Shown here: positions 47,599 to 57,040 of the stretch, one piece after another
How the letters are laid out: every line of letters begins with the position of its first letter
Numbering within the stretch: the first letter of the stretch is position 1
Assembly: GCA_021776115.1 (NCBI GenBank)
Contig: JAJFGN010000085.1
Coordinates: 1-64,000, forward strand
From: Kiloniellaceae bacterium
GTDB taxonomy: Bacteria; Pseudomonadota; Alphaproteobacteria; Kiloniellales; J153
DNA length: 64,000 bases
Direction: 5' to 3'
The notes under the pieces: model-generated
What the model was told of the DNA's origin: nothing
The model's database searches: none
The model's input: only the letters and a program-made list of their open reading frames with translations
Program-made: the position numbers and the translations under genes

Positions 47599-48414
47599 AT
47601 GACGGCCCATAGGGCGGCGGCGAATATTCCTTCACTCGGCAGGACGGTCGAGGTGACGAACCCATCCGGCCATGGGAATTTTGTGCTTGTCTGCGAGCAT
47701 GCCTCCAACTTCATGCCGGCGGAATTCGGCAATCTGGGACTTACGAACGGCACCCTCCAAAGCCATATCGCCTGGGATCCGGGCGCCCTGCCGGTTGCGC
47801 AGGTGATGTCGGCGCGGCTTGACGCGCCCCTTGTCTCGCAGCGGGTCTCGCGCCTGATCTACGATTGCAACCGCCCCCCGGAGGCGGAAAGCGCGGTGCC
47901 GGAGGTGAGCGACAATCACGAAATTCCCGGCAACCGCGCCCTCTCGGCGGCGGAACGGCAAGCGCGGGCCGAGCGCTACTACGCGCCGTTTCGAGGCGCG
48001 CTAGTCGATTGCATCGACCAGCGGGTGGCGGCGCGGCGCGCACCCGTGCTGGTCACGGTGCACTCCTTCGCCCCGGTGTTCGGGGGCGAGAGGCGGGACT
48101 TGGACATCGGCATTCTTCATGACACGGACGCCAGATTTGCCGACTCCCTTATTGAAGTGACCGAGGCCAAGACCGACTATGTCATCCGCCGGAACGAGCC
48201 ATACGGCCCCCAAGACGGCGTGATGCATACGCTGGTCGAGCACGCCCTTCCGCGAGGGCTCTTGAATGTGATGCTCGAGATTCGGCATGATTTGATCGAC
48301 GATCCCAGCCGTCAGCGGGCCATGGCCGAGTGGCTTTCCGGTTGTGCGGCGGAAGCGCTGGCATCTCTGGCGAAGACGATGGATAACCGAGAGAGTATCT
48401 TGCACCCGAACTGA
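47599..48414 (+). CDS. N-formylglutamate amidohydrolase family protein
   Basis: VLVCEHASNFMPAEFGNLGL, DPGALPVAQVMSARLDAPLVSQRVSRLIYDCNRPPEAESA, VTVHSFAPVF. Confidence 0.9.
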   Translation: MTAHRAAANIPSLGRTVEVTNPSGHGNFVLVCEHASNFMPAEFGNLGLTNGTLQSHIAWDPGALPVAQVMSARLDAPLVSQRVSRLIYDCNRPPEAESAVPEVSDNHEIPGNRALSAAERQARAERYYAPFRGALVDCIDQRVAARRAPVLVTVHSFAPVFGGERRDLDIGILHDTDARFADSLIEVTEAKTDYVIRRNEPYGPQDGVMHTLVEHALPRGLLNVMLEIRHDLIDDPSRQRAMAEWLSGCAAEALASLAKTMDNRESILHPN

Positions 48415-48483
48415 AGGTGACCTGAAGCGGCTATCCGGCCGAGTCCGGAAGATAGTCGAAAACAGGCAGATGAGAAGCAGGGA

Positions 48484-48993
48484 ATGCCAGGTTTTATAAA
48501 GGCATATGTCAAATACGTTGACGCGATAAACCACAAAGTCGGTTTGTTCGCGATGTATTTGATATTCCTTATGCTGGGAATACTTTTCTATTCCACGATC
48601 GCCAAGAATTTCTTCGATCCCTCCCTGTGGACCTTGGAAATGGCTCAGTTCGTGATGGTCGCCTATTACCTGTTGGGTGGCGCCTATTCCATGCAGGCCG
48701 ATTCCCACGTCCGGGTGGATCTGCTCTACGACCGTTGGTCGGATCGCACCAAGGCCGCGGTGGACGCGGTCACCGTCCTGTTTCTGCTCTTCTATCTGGC
48801 GCTGTTGCTCTTCGGCGGCATCTCCAGCACGCGCTATGCCCTGCAGTACGGCGAGGAAAGCTATTCGTCCTGGGCGCCCTACATGGCCCCGATCAAGATT
48901 ATCATGTGCATCGGCATCGTCCTGATGATCCTGCAGGTCCTCGCCACCTTCTTCAAGGATTTGGCGAAGGCCAGGGGAAAGCCGCTCTCATGA
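48484..48993 (+). CDS. TRAP transporter small permease (DctQ type)
   Basis: Four TM segments; LEMAQFVMVAYYLLGGAYSMQADSHVRVDLLYDRWSDRTKAAVDAV. Confidence 0.9.
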   Translation: MPGFIKAYVKYVDAINHKVGLFAMYLIFLMLGILFYSTIAKNFFDPSLWTLEMAQFVMVAYYLLGGAYSMQADSHVRVDLLYDRWSDRTKAAVDAVTVLFLLFYLALLLFGGISSTRYALQYGEESYSSWAPYMAPIKIIMCIGIVLMILQVLATFFKDLAKARGKPLS

Positions 48994-50312
48994 GCTACGA
49001 ATTTATCGCACTCATGATGTTCTCGACCATGATGGTGATGCTCCTGACCGGGCAGCGGGTATTCGGCGCGATCGGGTTCGTCGCCGTTGCCTCCGCGCTG
49101 TTGCTTTGGGGCGACGGCGGCGCCGAGATGGCCTTCAGCGCCACTATCAAGCTCATGAAATGGTATCCGCTGCTGACCCTGCCGATGTTCGTTTTCATGG
49201 GCTACATGCTCTCCGAGTCGGGGATCGCGGACGACCTTTACCGCATGTTTCATGTCTGGATGGGCCCGCTGGACGGCGGGCTGGCTATCGGGACCATCGG
49301 GCTGATGGTCGCGATCTCGGCCATGAACGGACTGAGCGTGGCGGGCATGGCGATCGGTGCGACCATCGCCATGCCGGAGCTGCTTCGGCGCGGCTACGAC
49401 AAGATCATGGTGACCGGCGTGATCCAGGCCGGCAGTTCGCTCGGTATTCTGGTCCCGCCCAGCGTGGTCCTGGTCCTCTATGGCATGATCGCGCGGCAAC
49501 CGATCGGTCAGCTGTGGCTCGCCGGCGCGGTGCCCGGCTTGATGATGGCGGGTCTGTTCGTTCTTTACATTGCCGTGCGATGCAAGCTGCAACCGCACTT
49601 GGGCCCACCCTTGCCCAAGGAAGAGCGGCAAATTGGCTGGCCCGAGAAATTTCGGCTGCTGCGCGCCGGAATTCTGCCGCTGGCGATATTTTTCTCGATG
49701 ACCGGGCTGTTCCTCATGGGTGTTACCAGCCTCGTCGAAAGCTCCGCCGTCGGCGCCGTGGCCTCGACGGTGGCGGCCCTGGTCAAAGGCCGGCTGACCC
49801 GAAAGGTCACGCACGACACGGTCCGCAAGACCTTGGGCGTAAGCTGCATGTTCATGTGGATCATCATGGCGGCCCTCGCCTTTGGCTCCGTCTTCGACGG
49901 TCTTGGCGCGGTCAAGGCCATCGAAGGCTTCTTTGTGGGGCAACTGCATCTCGGGCCCTGGGAAGTTCTCATCTTGATGCAGCTTTCGTACATCCTGATG
50001 GGCATGTTCCTGGACGACACCGCCATGCTGGTGATCGTCGCGCCGCTCTATGTGCCTTTGGTCGGCGCCCTCGGCTTCGATTTAATTTGGTACGGCGTGC
50101 TCTACACGATCACCTGCCAGATCGCTTATATGACACCGCCCTTCGGTTACAATTTGTTCCTCATGCGGGCCATGGCGCCGCCGGAGATCACGCTGTCGGA
50201 CATCTACCGCTCCATCATTCCTTTTGTGCTTATCATGACATTGGGGTTGATCTTGGTAATGACGTTCCCGCAGATCGCGTTATGGCTGCCGGAATTGCAC
50301 TATGGGCCATGA
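48990..50312 (+). CDS. TRAP transporter large permease (DctM type)
   Basis: MFVFMGYMLSESGIADDLYRMF, GLSVAGMAIGATIAMPELLRRGYDKIMVTGVIQAGSSLGILVPPSVVLVLYG. Confidence 0.93.
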   Translation: MSYEFIALMMFSTMMVMLLTGQRVFGAIGFVAVASALLLWGDGGAEMAFSATIKLMKWYPLLTLPMFVFMGYMLSESGIADDLYRMFHVWMGPLDGGLAIGTIGLMVAISAMNGLSVAGMAIGATIAMPELLRRGYDKIMVTGVIQAGSSLGILVPPSVVLVLYGMIARQPIGQLWLAGAVPGLMMAGLFVLYIAVRCKLQPHLGPPLPKEERQIGWPEKFRLLRAGILPLAIFFSMTGLFLMGVTSLVESSAVGAVASTVAALVKGRLTRKVTHDTVRKTLGVSCMFMWIIMAALAFGSVFDGLGAVKAIEGFFVGQLHLGPWEVLILMQLSYILMGMFLDDTAMLVIVAPLYVPLVGALGFDLIWYGVLYTITCQIAYMTPPFGYNLFLMRAMAPPEITLSDIYRSIIPFVLIMTLGLILVMTFPQIALWLPELHYGP

Positions 50313-50434
50313 CATCGACAACACCCGGCAACGCCTGCCGGGACTATCGGCACTAAGTGACTAGGAGGATCGAAGACCAAATGAAACAATAAGGCTCTCA
50401 AAAATGTGGGGGTCAGGTCGGACTACGTGAAGTT

Positions 50435-50468
50435 TCAACTCAAACACCATATCAACTCAAACACCATA
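50435..50468. repeat. Tandem duplication of 17-bp tcaactcaaacaccata
   Basis: Two perfect consecutive copies, 50435-50451 and 50452-50468. Confidence 0.9.
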
Positions 50469-50483
50469 ACAGGGAGACGGAGA

Positions 50484-51536
50484 ATGACCCAAAGACGCGA
50501 TTTTCTCAAAAAGGCCGGCGCCGCGACAGCGGGCGCCGTGGCGGCGACAACCCTAAGCGCGCCCTATGTAAAAGCGCAGACCAAGATCAAGTGGCGGCTT
50601 CAAACCTACGCCGGTCCCGCCTTGGCCGCGCATGTCATCAAGCCGTCCATCGATGCCTTCAACAAGGTAGCGAACGGCGAGATGGAGATCGAGTTGTATA
50701 CCGCCGATCAACTTGTCCCTACGGGCGAGTTGTTCCGGGCCATGCAACGCGGCACAATCGATGCCGTCCAGAGCGATGACGACTCGATCGCGGCGCCCAC
50801 GGACGTGTCCGTGTTCGGCGGTTACTTCCCCTTCGCGACCCGCTACTCGCTGGATGTCCCGGTGCTGTTCAACCAGTACGGCCTGAAGGAAATCTGGGAA
50901 GAAGCCTATGGCGAAGTTGAAAACGTCAAGTGGCTGAGCGCCGGGTCCTGGGACCCCTGCCATTTCAACACGGTTGAACCGATCCGCAGCCTCGCGGACC
51001 TCAAGGGCAAGCGTGTCTTCACCTTCCCCACCGCCGGCAAGTTCCTCAAGCGCTTCGGCGTCGTCCCTGTGACCCTGCCATGGGAAGACATCGAGGTCGC
51101 GGTTCAAACCGGCGAACTTGACGGCATTGCCTGGTCGGGTATTACCGAGGATTACACCGTCGGTTGGGCCGATGTGACCAACTACTTCCTGACCAACAAC
51201 ATCTCCGGCGCCTGGATCGGGTCGTATTTCGCCAACGAGGAACGCTGGAACGAGCTACCCCCTCACTTGCAGACCTTGTTCAACCTGTGCATGGATTCTT
51301 CTCACTACTACCGCCAGCACTGGTATTGGGGCGGCGAGGCGGACCTCCGCGTCAACGGAACGAAACTGAAGCTCACCTCCATCCCCGATGAGGAATGGGC
51401 AACGGTCGAAGCCGAGGCCCTCAAGTTCTGGGACGAGATCGCGACCAAGAGCCCGAGGAGCGCCAAGGTCGTCAAGATCTTCAAACAATACAACGCCGTG
51501 ATGAATAAGGCCGGTCGGCCGTACCGCTACGGCTGA
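50484..51536 (+). CDS. TRAP transporter substrate-binding protein (Tat signal)
   Basis: MTQRRDFLKKAGAATAGAVAATTLSAPYVKAQ; DctP-like YTADQLVPTGELFRAMQRGTIDAVQ and LPWEDIEVAVQTGELDGIAW. Confidence 0.92.
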   Translation: MTQRRDFLKKAGAATAGAVAATTLSAPYVKAQTKIKWRLQTYAGPALAAHVIKPSIDAFNKVANGEMEIELYTADQLVPTGELFRAMQRGTIDAVQSDDDSIAAPTDVSVFGGYFPFATRYSLDVPVLFNQYGLKEIWEEAYGEVENVKWLSAGSWDPCHFNTVEPIRSLADLKGKRVFTFPTAGKFLKRFGVVPVTLPWEDIEVAVQTGELDGIAWSGITEDYTVGWADVTNYFLTNNISGAWIGSYFANEERWNELPPHLQTLFNLCMDSSHYYRQHWYWGGEADLRVNGTKLKLTSIPDEEWATVEAEALKFWDEIATKSPRSAKVVKIFKQYNAVMNKAGRPYRYG

Positions 51537-51615
51537 TCGCGGCGTCTACTAAGGCAAGCTATCCCATCTCCCCGGGGCGACCGCCCCGGGGGGTTAGGCT
51601 CCATGCTCATACCCG

Positions 51616-51698
51616 CGTCATCCCGGACTCGATCCGGGATCTTCGGGTGGACCGAGACTCGGACGTGGCAAAGATCCCGGATCGAGTCCGGGATGACG
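51616..51698. repeat. Perfect 28-bp inverted repeat in the 5' region of the GS-like gene
   Basis: cgtcatcccggactcgatccgggatctt (51616-51643) and its exact reverse complement (51671-51698), 27-nt spacer. Confidence 0.9.
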
Positions 51699-51773
51699 AA
51701 CTTACGGGTTCGGATAGCCTCGACCCCGGTGCGAAATATTTTACCCTCATACCAAACAGGCACGGCGGATCTC

Positions 51774-53141
51774 ATGGCAGGCAAGTTGACACTTAAGGAA
51801 CTGAAGCAGGCCGTCGCCAGCGGCGAGATCGACACGGTGATCGCCGCGCAGATCGACATGCAGGGACGCCTAATGGGCAAGCGCTTCCAGGCGGAGTTCT
51901 TTATCGACAGCGCGTGGGAGGAAACCCATAGCTGCAACTATCTTCAGGCCACCGACATGGAGATGGCGACAGTCCAGGGCTACAAGGCGACGTCTTGGGA
52001 GGCAGGTTACGGCGACTACGCCATGAAGCCCGACCTCTCCACCTTACGCCGGATACCCTGGCTGGAGGGCACGGCGCTAGTACTCTGCGACCTGCTGGAC
52101 CACCACACCCATGCGGAGGTGTCCCACTCCCCGCGCGCGGTGCTGAAAAAGCAGGTCGCGCGCCTAGAGGCTATGAAGATGAAAGCCTTCATGGCCTCGG
52201 AACTGGAGTTCTATCACTTCCGCGAAAGCTACGAGGACGCGCAAGATAAAGGCCACCGCGGCTTGACGCCGATCAGCGCCTACAACGAGGACTATCACAT
52301 CTTCCAGACCACCAAGGAGGAAGATGTCATGCGCGCCATCCGCACCGGATTGCAGGGCGCGGACGTCCCGGTCGAGAATTCGAAGGGCGAGGCCGATGCG
52401 GGTCAGGCCGAAATCAACGTCCGCTACGCCGACGCGCTGACCATGGCCGACCACCACACGATCATCAAAAACGGTTGCAAGGAAATCGCCTGGTCCAAGG
52501 GCCGCGCGGTTAGCTTCATGGCCAAATGGAGCACCGACTTCGCGGGCAACTCATCGCACGTTCACCAGTCGCTTTGGAGCCTCGACGGAAAGCCGCTATT
52601 CCGCGACCCCGACGCCGAGCATGGCATGTCGAAACTGATGCGCCACTACCTCGCCGGGTTGCTGCATCACGCCAGCGAAATTACCTACTTCCTGGCGCCC
52701 AATATAAATTCCTACAAGAGGTTCGCGGCGGGCACCTTCGCGCCGACCAAGGCGATCTGGAGCATGGACAACCGCACCGCCGGCTACCGGATTTGCGGCG
52801 CCGGGACCAAGGCGGTGCGCGTGGAATGCCGGGTCGGGGGCGCCGACCTCAATCCCTATCTCGCGATGGCCGCGCTTCTGGCCGCCGGGATCGACGGGAT
52901 CGAGAAACAGCGCGAGCTTGAGCCCGCCTTTGTCGGCGATGCCTATAGCGACACCGGCGCGCGGGAGATCCCCACCACCCTGCGCGCGGCAACCCAGACC
53001 CTGGATGGCTCGGCCATGTTGCGCGCGGCCTTCGGCGACGAGGTGATCGACCACTACGTGCACGCCGCGACGTGGGAGCAGGCGGAATACGACCGCCAGG
53101 TCACCGACTGGGAAGTCAAACGCGGCTTCGAACGGGCGTAG
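51774..53141 (+). CDS. Glutamine synthetase family protein (GS-like gamma-glutamyl ligase)
   Basis: ASELEFYHF, GQAEINVRY, MAKWSTDFAGNSSHVHQSLW, NINSYKRFAAGTFAPT, GTKAVRVECRVGGADLNPYLAMAA. Confidence 0.92.
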   Translation: MAGKLTLKELKQAVASGEIDTVIAAQIDMQGRLMGKRFQAEFFIDSAWEETHSCNYLQATDMEMATVQGYKATSWEAGYGDYAMKPDLSTLRRIPWLEGTALVLCDLLDHHTHAEVSHSPRAVLKKQVARLEAMKMKAFMASELEFYHFRESYEDAQDKGHRGLTPISAYNEDYHIFQTTKEEDVMRAIRTGLQGADVPVENSKGEADAGQAEINVRYADALTMADHHTIIKNGCKEIAWSKGRAVSFMAKWSTDFAGNSSHVHQSLWSLDGKPLFRDPDAEHGMSKLMRHYLAGLLHHASEITYFLAPNINSYKRFAAGTFAPTKAIWSMDNRTAGYRICGAGTKAVRVECRVGGADLNPYLAMAALLAAGIDGIEKQRELEPAFVGDAYSDTGAREIPTTLRAATQTLDGSAMLRAAFGDEVIDHYVHAATWEQAEYDRQVTDWEVKRGFERA

Positions 53142-53207
53142 TCTAAGAATCCGGCTCAACATGAAGTGTTTTCCGTCGATGACTTGGCACCATTCTTTCT
53201 CCCCAGA

Positions 53208-53290
53208 GTCATTGCCGGGCTTGACCCGGCAATCCATCGAGGTCCGTGTCTCGCTCATCGATGGGCCCTCGGGTCAAGCCCAAGGGTGAC
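53208..53290. repeat. Bipartite palindromic intergenic repeat (GTCATTGCCGGGCTTGACCCGGCAATCC...GTGAC)
   Basis: ttgccgggcttgacccggcaa hairpin then ccctcgggtcaagcccaaggg hairpin; similar to 173-243. Confidence 0.8.
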
Positions 53291-53370
53291 AGGGGAAACG
53301 TAAGCGCGACTTCGCCTTGACCGGCGAGCCGTGGAGGACTTGGATAGTCCAGCAACCAAGGAAACTCATT

Positions 53371-54762
53371 ATGTCCGACACACTGAAATGCATTTCACCG
53401 ATTGACGGCAGCGTCTTTGTCGAGCGCCCGCTGGCCGGCGGGACCGCGATCGAGGCCGCCTTGGCCCGTGCGTGCGAGGCCCAAGCGGCATGGCGGCATA
53501 CACCGCTCGCCCAACGCCAAGCCCTGCTCACCAAGGCGGTCGATGCCTTCGTCGCCAAGAAGCCGGAAATCTCGGAGGAGATCACCCGGCAGATGGGCCG
53601 GCCGCTCGCCTACGCCCCCTTCGAGGTGGCTGGGTTCGAGGAGCGTGCGCGGCATATGATCGCCATCGCGCCCGAGGCGCTTGGCGACATCGCGGTTGAA
53701 CCCAAGGCGGGCTTCACCCGCTTCATCCGGCGCGATCCCTTGGGTGTCGTCTTCGTGGTCGCGCCCTGGAATTACCCTTTCCTGACCGCCGTGAATTCGG
53801 TCGTGCCGGCGCTTCTGGCGGGCAACGCGGTGATGCTGAAGCACTCGCACCAGACGCCCTTGTGCGCCGAGCGCTTTGCCGAGGCCTTCGCCGCCGCCGG
53901 CCTGCCCGAGGGCGTGTTCCAAGCCCTGCACATGAGCCATGACGCGACCGCGAAGCTGATCGCGCATGACGGCGTGGACTTCGTTTCCTTTACCGGCTCG
54001 GTTCCCGGCGGACATGCGGTGCAGGAAGCCGCTGCCCAGCGGTTTATCGGCGCCGGGCTGGAACTGGGCGGCAAGGACCCGGCCTACGTGCGTGCCGACG
54101 CCAAGCTGGACCACGCGATCGAGAACGTCGTCGACGGCGCCTTCTTCAATTCCGGGCAGTCTTGCTGCGGTATCGAGCGAGCCTATGTCGATGCCAAGGT
54201 CTATGACGAGTTCGTCGAAGGCACGGCAACCCTGGTGCGCAAGTACGTCCTGGGCAATCCGATGGAAGCCGGGACCACACTGGGCCCCATGGTGCGTGCC
54301 TCCGCTGCCGAGTTTGTGCGCGGCCAAATTAGCGACGCCGCCGCCGCCGGAGCCAAGACACTGGTCGACCCCAAGGGGTTCCCCGCCGATGCGGCGGGCA
54401 CGCCCTACCTCGCGCCGCAGGTTCTGGTCGACGTCGATCACAGCATGCGGATCATGAAAGAGGAGAGCTTCGGGCCTGCGCTGGGCATCATGAAGGTCGG
54501 CTCCGACGAGGAGGCGATTCGCCTGATGAACGACAGCGACTTCGGCCTAACCGCCTCGATTTGGACCACGGACGAGGAAGCCGCGCTTTCGATCGGCGAC
54601 CGGGTCGAAACCGGCACCTGGTTCATGAACCGCTGCGACTACCTGGACCCGGCCCTGGCCTGGACCGGGGTCAAGGACTCCGGGCGCGGTTGCTCGCTGA
54701 GCCGGATCGGCTACGAGCAACTGACCCGGCCCAAATCCTTCCATCTGCGTACCGCCATCTAG
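53371..54762 (+). CDS. Aldehyde dehydrogenase family protein
   Basis: VVAPWNYPFLTAVNSVVPALLAGNAVMLKHS, LELGGKDPAYV, FFNSGQSCCGIERAYV. Confidence 0.94.
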   Translation: MSDTLKCISPIDGSVFVERPLAGGTAIEAALARACEAQAAWRHTPLAQRQALLTKAVDAFVAKKPEISEEITRQMGRPLAYAPFEVAGFEERARHMIAIAPEALGDIAVEPKAGFTRFIRRDPLGVVFVVAPWNYPFLTAVNSVVPALLAGNAVMLKHSHQTPLCAERFAEAFAAAGLPEGVFQALHMSHDATAKLIAHDGVDFVSFTGSVPGGHAVQEAAAQRFIGAGLELGGKDPAYVRADAKLDHAIENVVDGAFFNSGQSCCGIERAYVDAKVYDEFVEGTATLVRKYVLGNPMEAGTTLGPMVRASAAEFVRGQISDAAAAGAKTLVDPKGFPADAAGTPYLAPQVLVDVDHSMRIMKEESFGPALGIMKVGSDEEAIRLMNDSDFGLTASIWTTDEEAALSIGDRVETGTWFMNRCDYLDPALAWTGVKDSGRGCSLSRIGYEQLTRPKSFHLRTAI

Positions 54763-54781
54763 CCTTAAGGATCATCATCCC

Positions 54782-55960
54782 ATGACCATCGATCCCACAA
54801 CCTTGCGCGGCACCTGGAGCTTTCCGACCCAGGTCCGCTTCGGCCCCGGCCGTATCGCGGAGTTGCCGCGCGCCTGCAGGAGCCTGGGCATGGCCCGGCC
54901 CTTGCTGGTCACCGACCCCGGCCTGGCCAAGCTGCCCATGGTCAAGGACGCGCTCGCCGCCAATGAGGCGGACGGCCTGCCGACCGGCCTGTTCAGCGAC
55001 GTGAAGCCGAACCCGGTCGGCCAGAACGTCGACGACGGTATCAAGGTCTATCGCGAGGGCGGCCACGACGGCGTCATCGCCTGGGGCGGCGGCAGCGGGC
55101 TGGACGCGGCCAAGGTCATCGCCTTCATGGCCGGTCAAACCAAGCCGATGTGGGATTTCGAGGATCGTGGCGACAACTGGAAAGCCGCCGACGCCGACGC
55201 GATCCCACCGATTCTGGCGGTGCCGACCACGGCGGGAACCGGCTCCGAGGTCGGACGCGCCGGGGTCATCCTGGACGAATCGGACCATACCAAGAAGGTC
55301 ATCTTCCACCCCAACATGCTGGCCGGCATCGTGATCTCCGACCCCGAGCTGACGCTGGGCCTGCCCGCGCACATTACCGCGGCGACCGGCATGGACGCGC
55401 TGGCCCACTGCCTCGAAGCCTACTGCGCGCCGGGCTATCACCCCATGGCCGAGGGTATCGCGGTCGAGGGCCTGCGCCTGGTCAAGGACTGGCTGCCCAC
55501 CGCGGTCAGCGACGGCCAGAATATCGAGGCGCGCGCCCATATGCTGGCGGCGGCCAGCATGGGCGCGACCGCGTTCCAAAAAGGCCTCGGCGCGATCCAC
55601 GCGCTTAGCCACCCTGTCGGCGCGATTTACGACTCCCACCACGGCCTGACCAATGCTGTCTTCATGCCCTATGTCCTGGCCTTCAACCGGCCGGCGATCG
55701 AGGACAAGATGACCCGCCTTGCGGCCTGGCTGGAGCTGCCCCAGCCATCGTTCCAGGCCATCATGGATTGGGTGATCGCCCTGCGTAAGGAATTCAAGAT
55801 TCCGCACACGATCAAAGATTTGGGCGTGAAGGATGACAGGCTGGACGAGCTATCCCGCATGGCCGCCGATGACCCGACGGCGCCCGGAAACCCCATTCCC
55901 GTCGGCGTGCCCGAGTTGAAGGCCATGTACGTCGCGGCGCTCGAGGGCCGGGTCGGCTGA
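54782..55960 (+). CDS. Iron-containing alcohol dehydrogenase
   Basis: VIAWGGGSGLDAAKVIAFM, VPTTAGTGSEVGRAGVI, AIHALSHPVGAIYDSHHGLTNAVFMPYVL. Confidence 0.94.
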   Translation: MTIDPTTLRGTWSFPTQVRFGPGRIAELPRACRSLGMARPLLVTDPGLAKLPMVKDALAANEADGLPTGLFSDVKPNPVGQNVDDGIKVYREGGHDGVIAWGGGSGLDAAKVIAFMAGQTKPMWDFEDRGDNWKAADADAIPPILAVPTTAGTGSEVGRAGVILDESDHTKKVIFHPNMLAGIVISDPELTLGLPAHITAATGMDALAHCLEAYCAPGYHPMAEGIAVEGLRLVKDWLPTAVSDGQNIEARAHMLAAASMGATAFQKGLGAIHALSHPVGAIYDSHHGLTNAVFMPYVLAFNRPAIEDKMTRLAAWLELPQPSFQAIMDWVIALRKEFKIPHTIKDLGVKDDRLDELSRMAADDPTAPGNPIPVGVPELKAMYVAALEGRVG

Positions 55961-55989
55961 CCGAGGAAAAATTTTAGGGCTTACGCGGT

Positions 55990-56925
55990 TCAGAGCCTGG
56001 CATCCGCGCCCGACTCGGTCGCCGCAACCTCGGCCAGAATCCAATCGCGGAAGGCCGCGATCTTGGGTTCCTCGGCACGCGCTTGCGGGCTGACGAGGTA
56101 ATAGGAAAAGCCGCTCTCGTCACCGAGGCTGAGTTCGAAGGGCCGAATCAGGCGGCCCTGCTTCAGATCGTCCTGGACCAGGGCGCGGCTGGCCAAGGCC
56201 ACGCCCTGACCCTCGATCGCCGCCTGGACCGCCATGCTCTCGATGTTGAAGCGCGAGCCCCGGTTCGGATCGATATCCTCGATCCCGGCCGCCAGTAACC
56301 ACATGCGCCAGTTTGGCGCGGTTTCCTCCGCCGCGCCCCAATCCAGATGTAACAGCGTGTGGTGACGCAGATCCCCGGGCAAGCGCAAGGGACGTGGGCC
56401 CGCCATGAGGCGGGGGCTGCACACCGGGAAAAATTGCTCGTCAAACAAGAGATCGGCGCGCAGGCCGGGATAGCTGCCCCGGCCATAACGAAGGGCGACG
56501 TCGACGTCGTCGCGCCGAAAGTCAGTCAGCTCGTCGTTGGCGTCGAGCCGTAGATCTAAGTCCGGGCAGGTCTGGCGAAAACTGTCCAAGCGGGGCACCA
56601 GCCACTTGGCCGCCAAAGAGGGCCCGGCGCTGACCGTCAGGACTCCGCTGTCGCTGTGGGCGCCCAAACGCGCGCTCGCCTCGACCAGCTTGGCGAAGCC
56701 CTCCCGCATGACTGGCAGGGCCGCCTGCGCGGCCTCGCTGAGGCGTAGCGCCCGGGTCAAGCGCTGGAACAGGACCACGCCCAGGTAATCCTCCAAACCC
56801 TTGATCTGGTGGCTGACCGCCGCCGGGGTCACGCCGAGTTCCTCCGCCGCCTTGGTGAAGCTGAGGTGGCGGGCCGCGGCCTCAAAGGCGCGCAGGGCGT
56901 TAAGGGGCGGTAAATCCCGGAACAT
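55990..56925 (-). CDS. LysR-family (GcvA-like) transcriptional regulator
   Basis: MFRDLPPLNALRAFEAAARHLSFTKAAEELGVTPAAVSHQIKGLEDYLGVVLFQRLTRAL. Confidence 0.93.
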   Translation of the reverse strand: MFRDLPPLNALRAFEAAARHLSFTKAAEELGVTPAAVSHQIKGLEDYLGVVLFQRLTRALRLSEAAQAALPVMREGFAKLVEASARLGAHSDSGVLTVSAGPSLAAKWLVPRLDSFRQTCPDLDLRLDANDELTDFRRDDVDVALRYGRGSYPGLRADLLFDEQFFPVCSPRLMAGPRPLRLPGDLRHHTLLHLDWGAAEETAPNWRMWLLAAGIEDIDPNRGSRFNIESMAVQAAIEGQGVALASRALVQDDLKQGRLIRPFELSLGDESGFSYYLVSPQARAEEPKIAAFRDWILAEVAATESGADARL

Positions 56926-57040
56926 GATAAAATCATACAATACTTTATCTAATTTGTCTTGAGATAATTTCTCGTTTGTCGCGGGCTAATTAAAGGGCCA
57001 AATTAAGGGCAATAGCCAACCTAGATGCGGAGTTCGGGCC

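Noticed and set aside
51572-51593. ccccggggcgaccgccccgggg hairpin as a terminator of the TRAP operon
   Set aside because: Strong stem but no U-tract follows; left uncalled.
54671-55807. 378-aa minus-strand ORF
   Set aside because: Antisense shadow of the iron-containing alcohol dehydrogenase.
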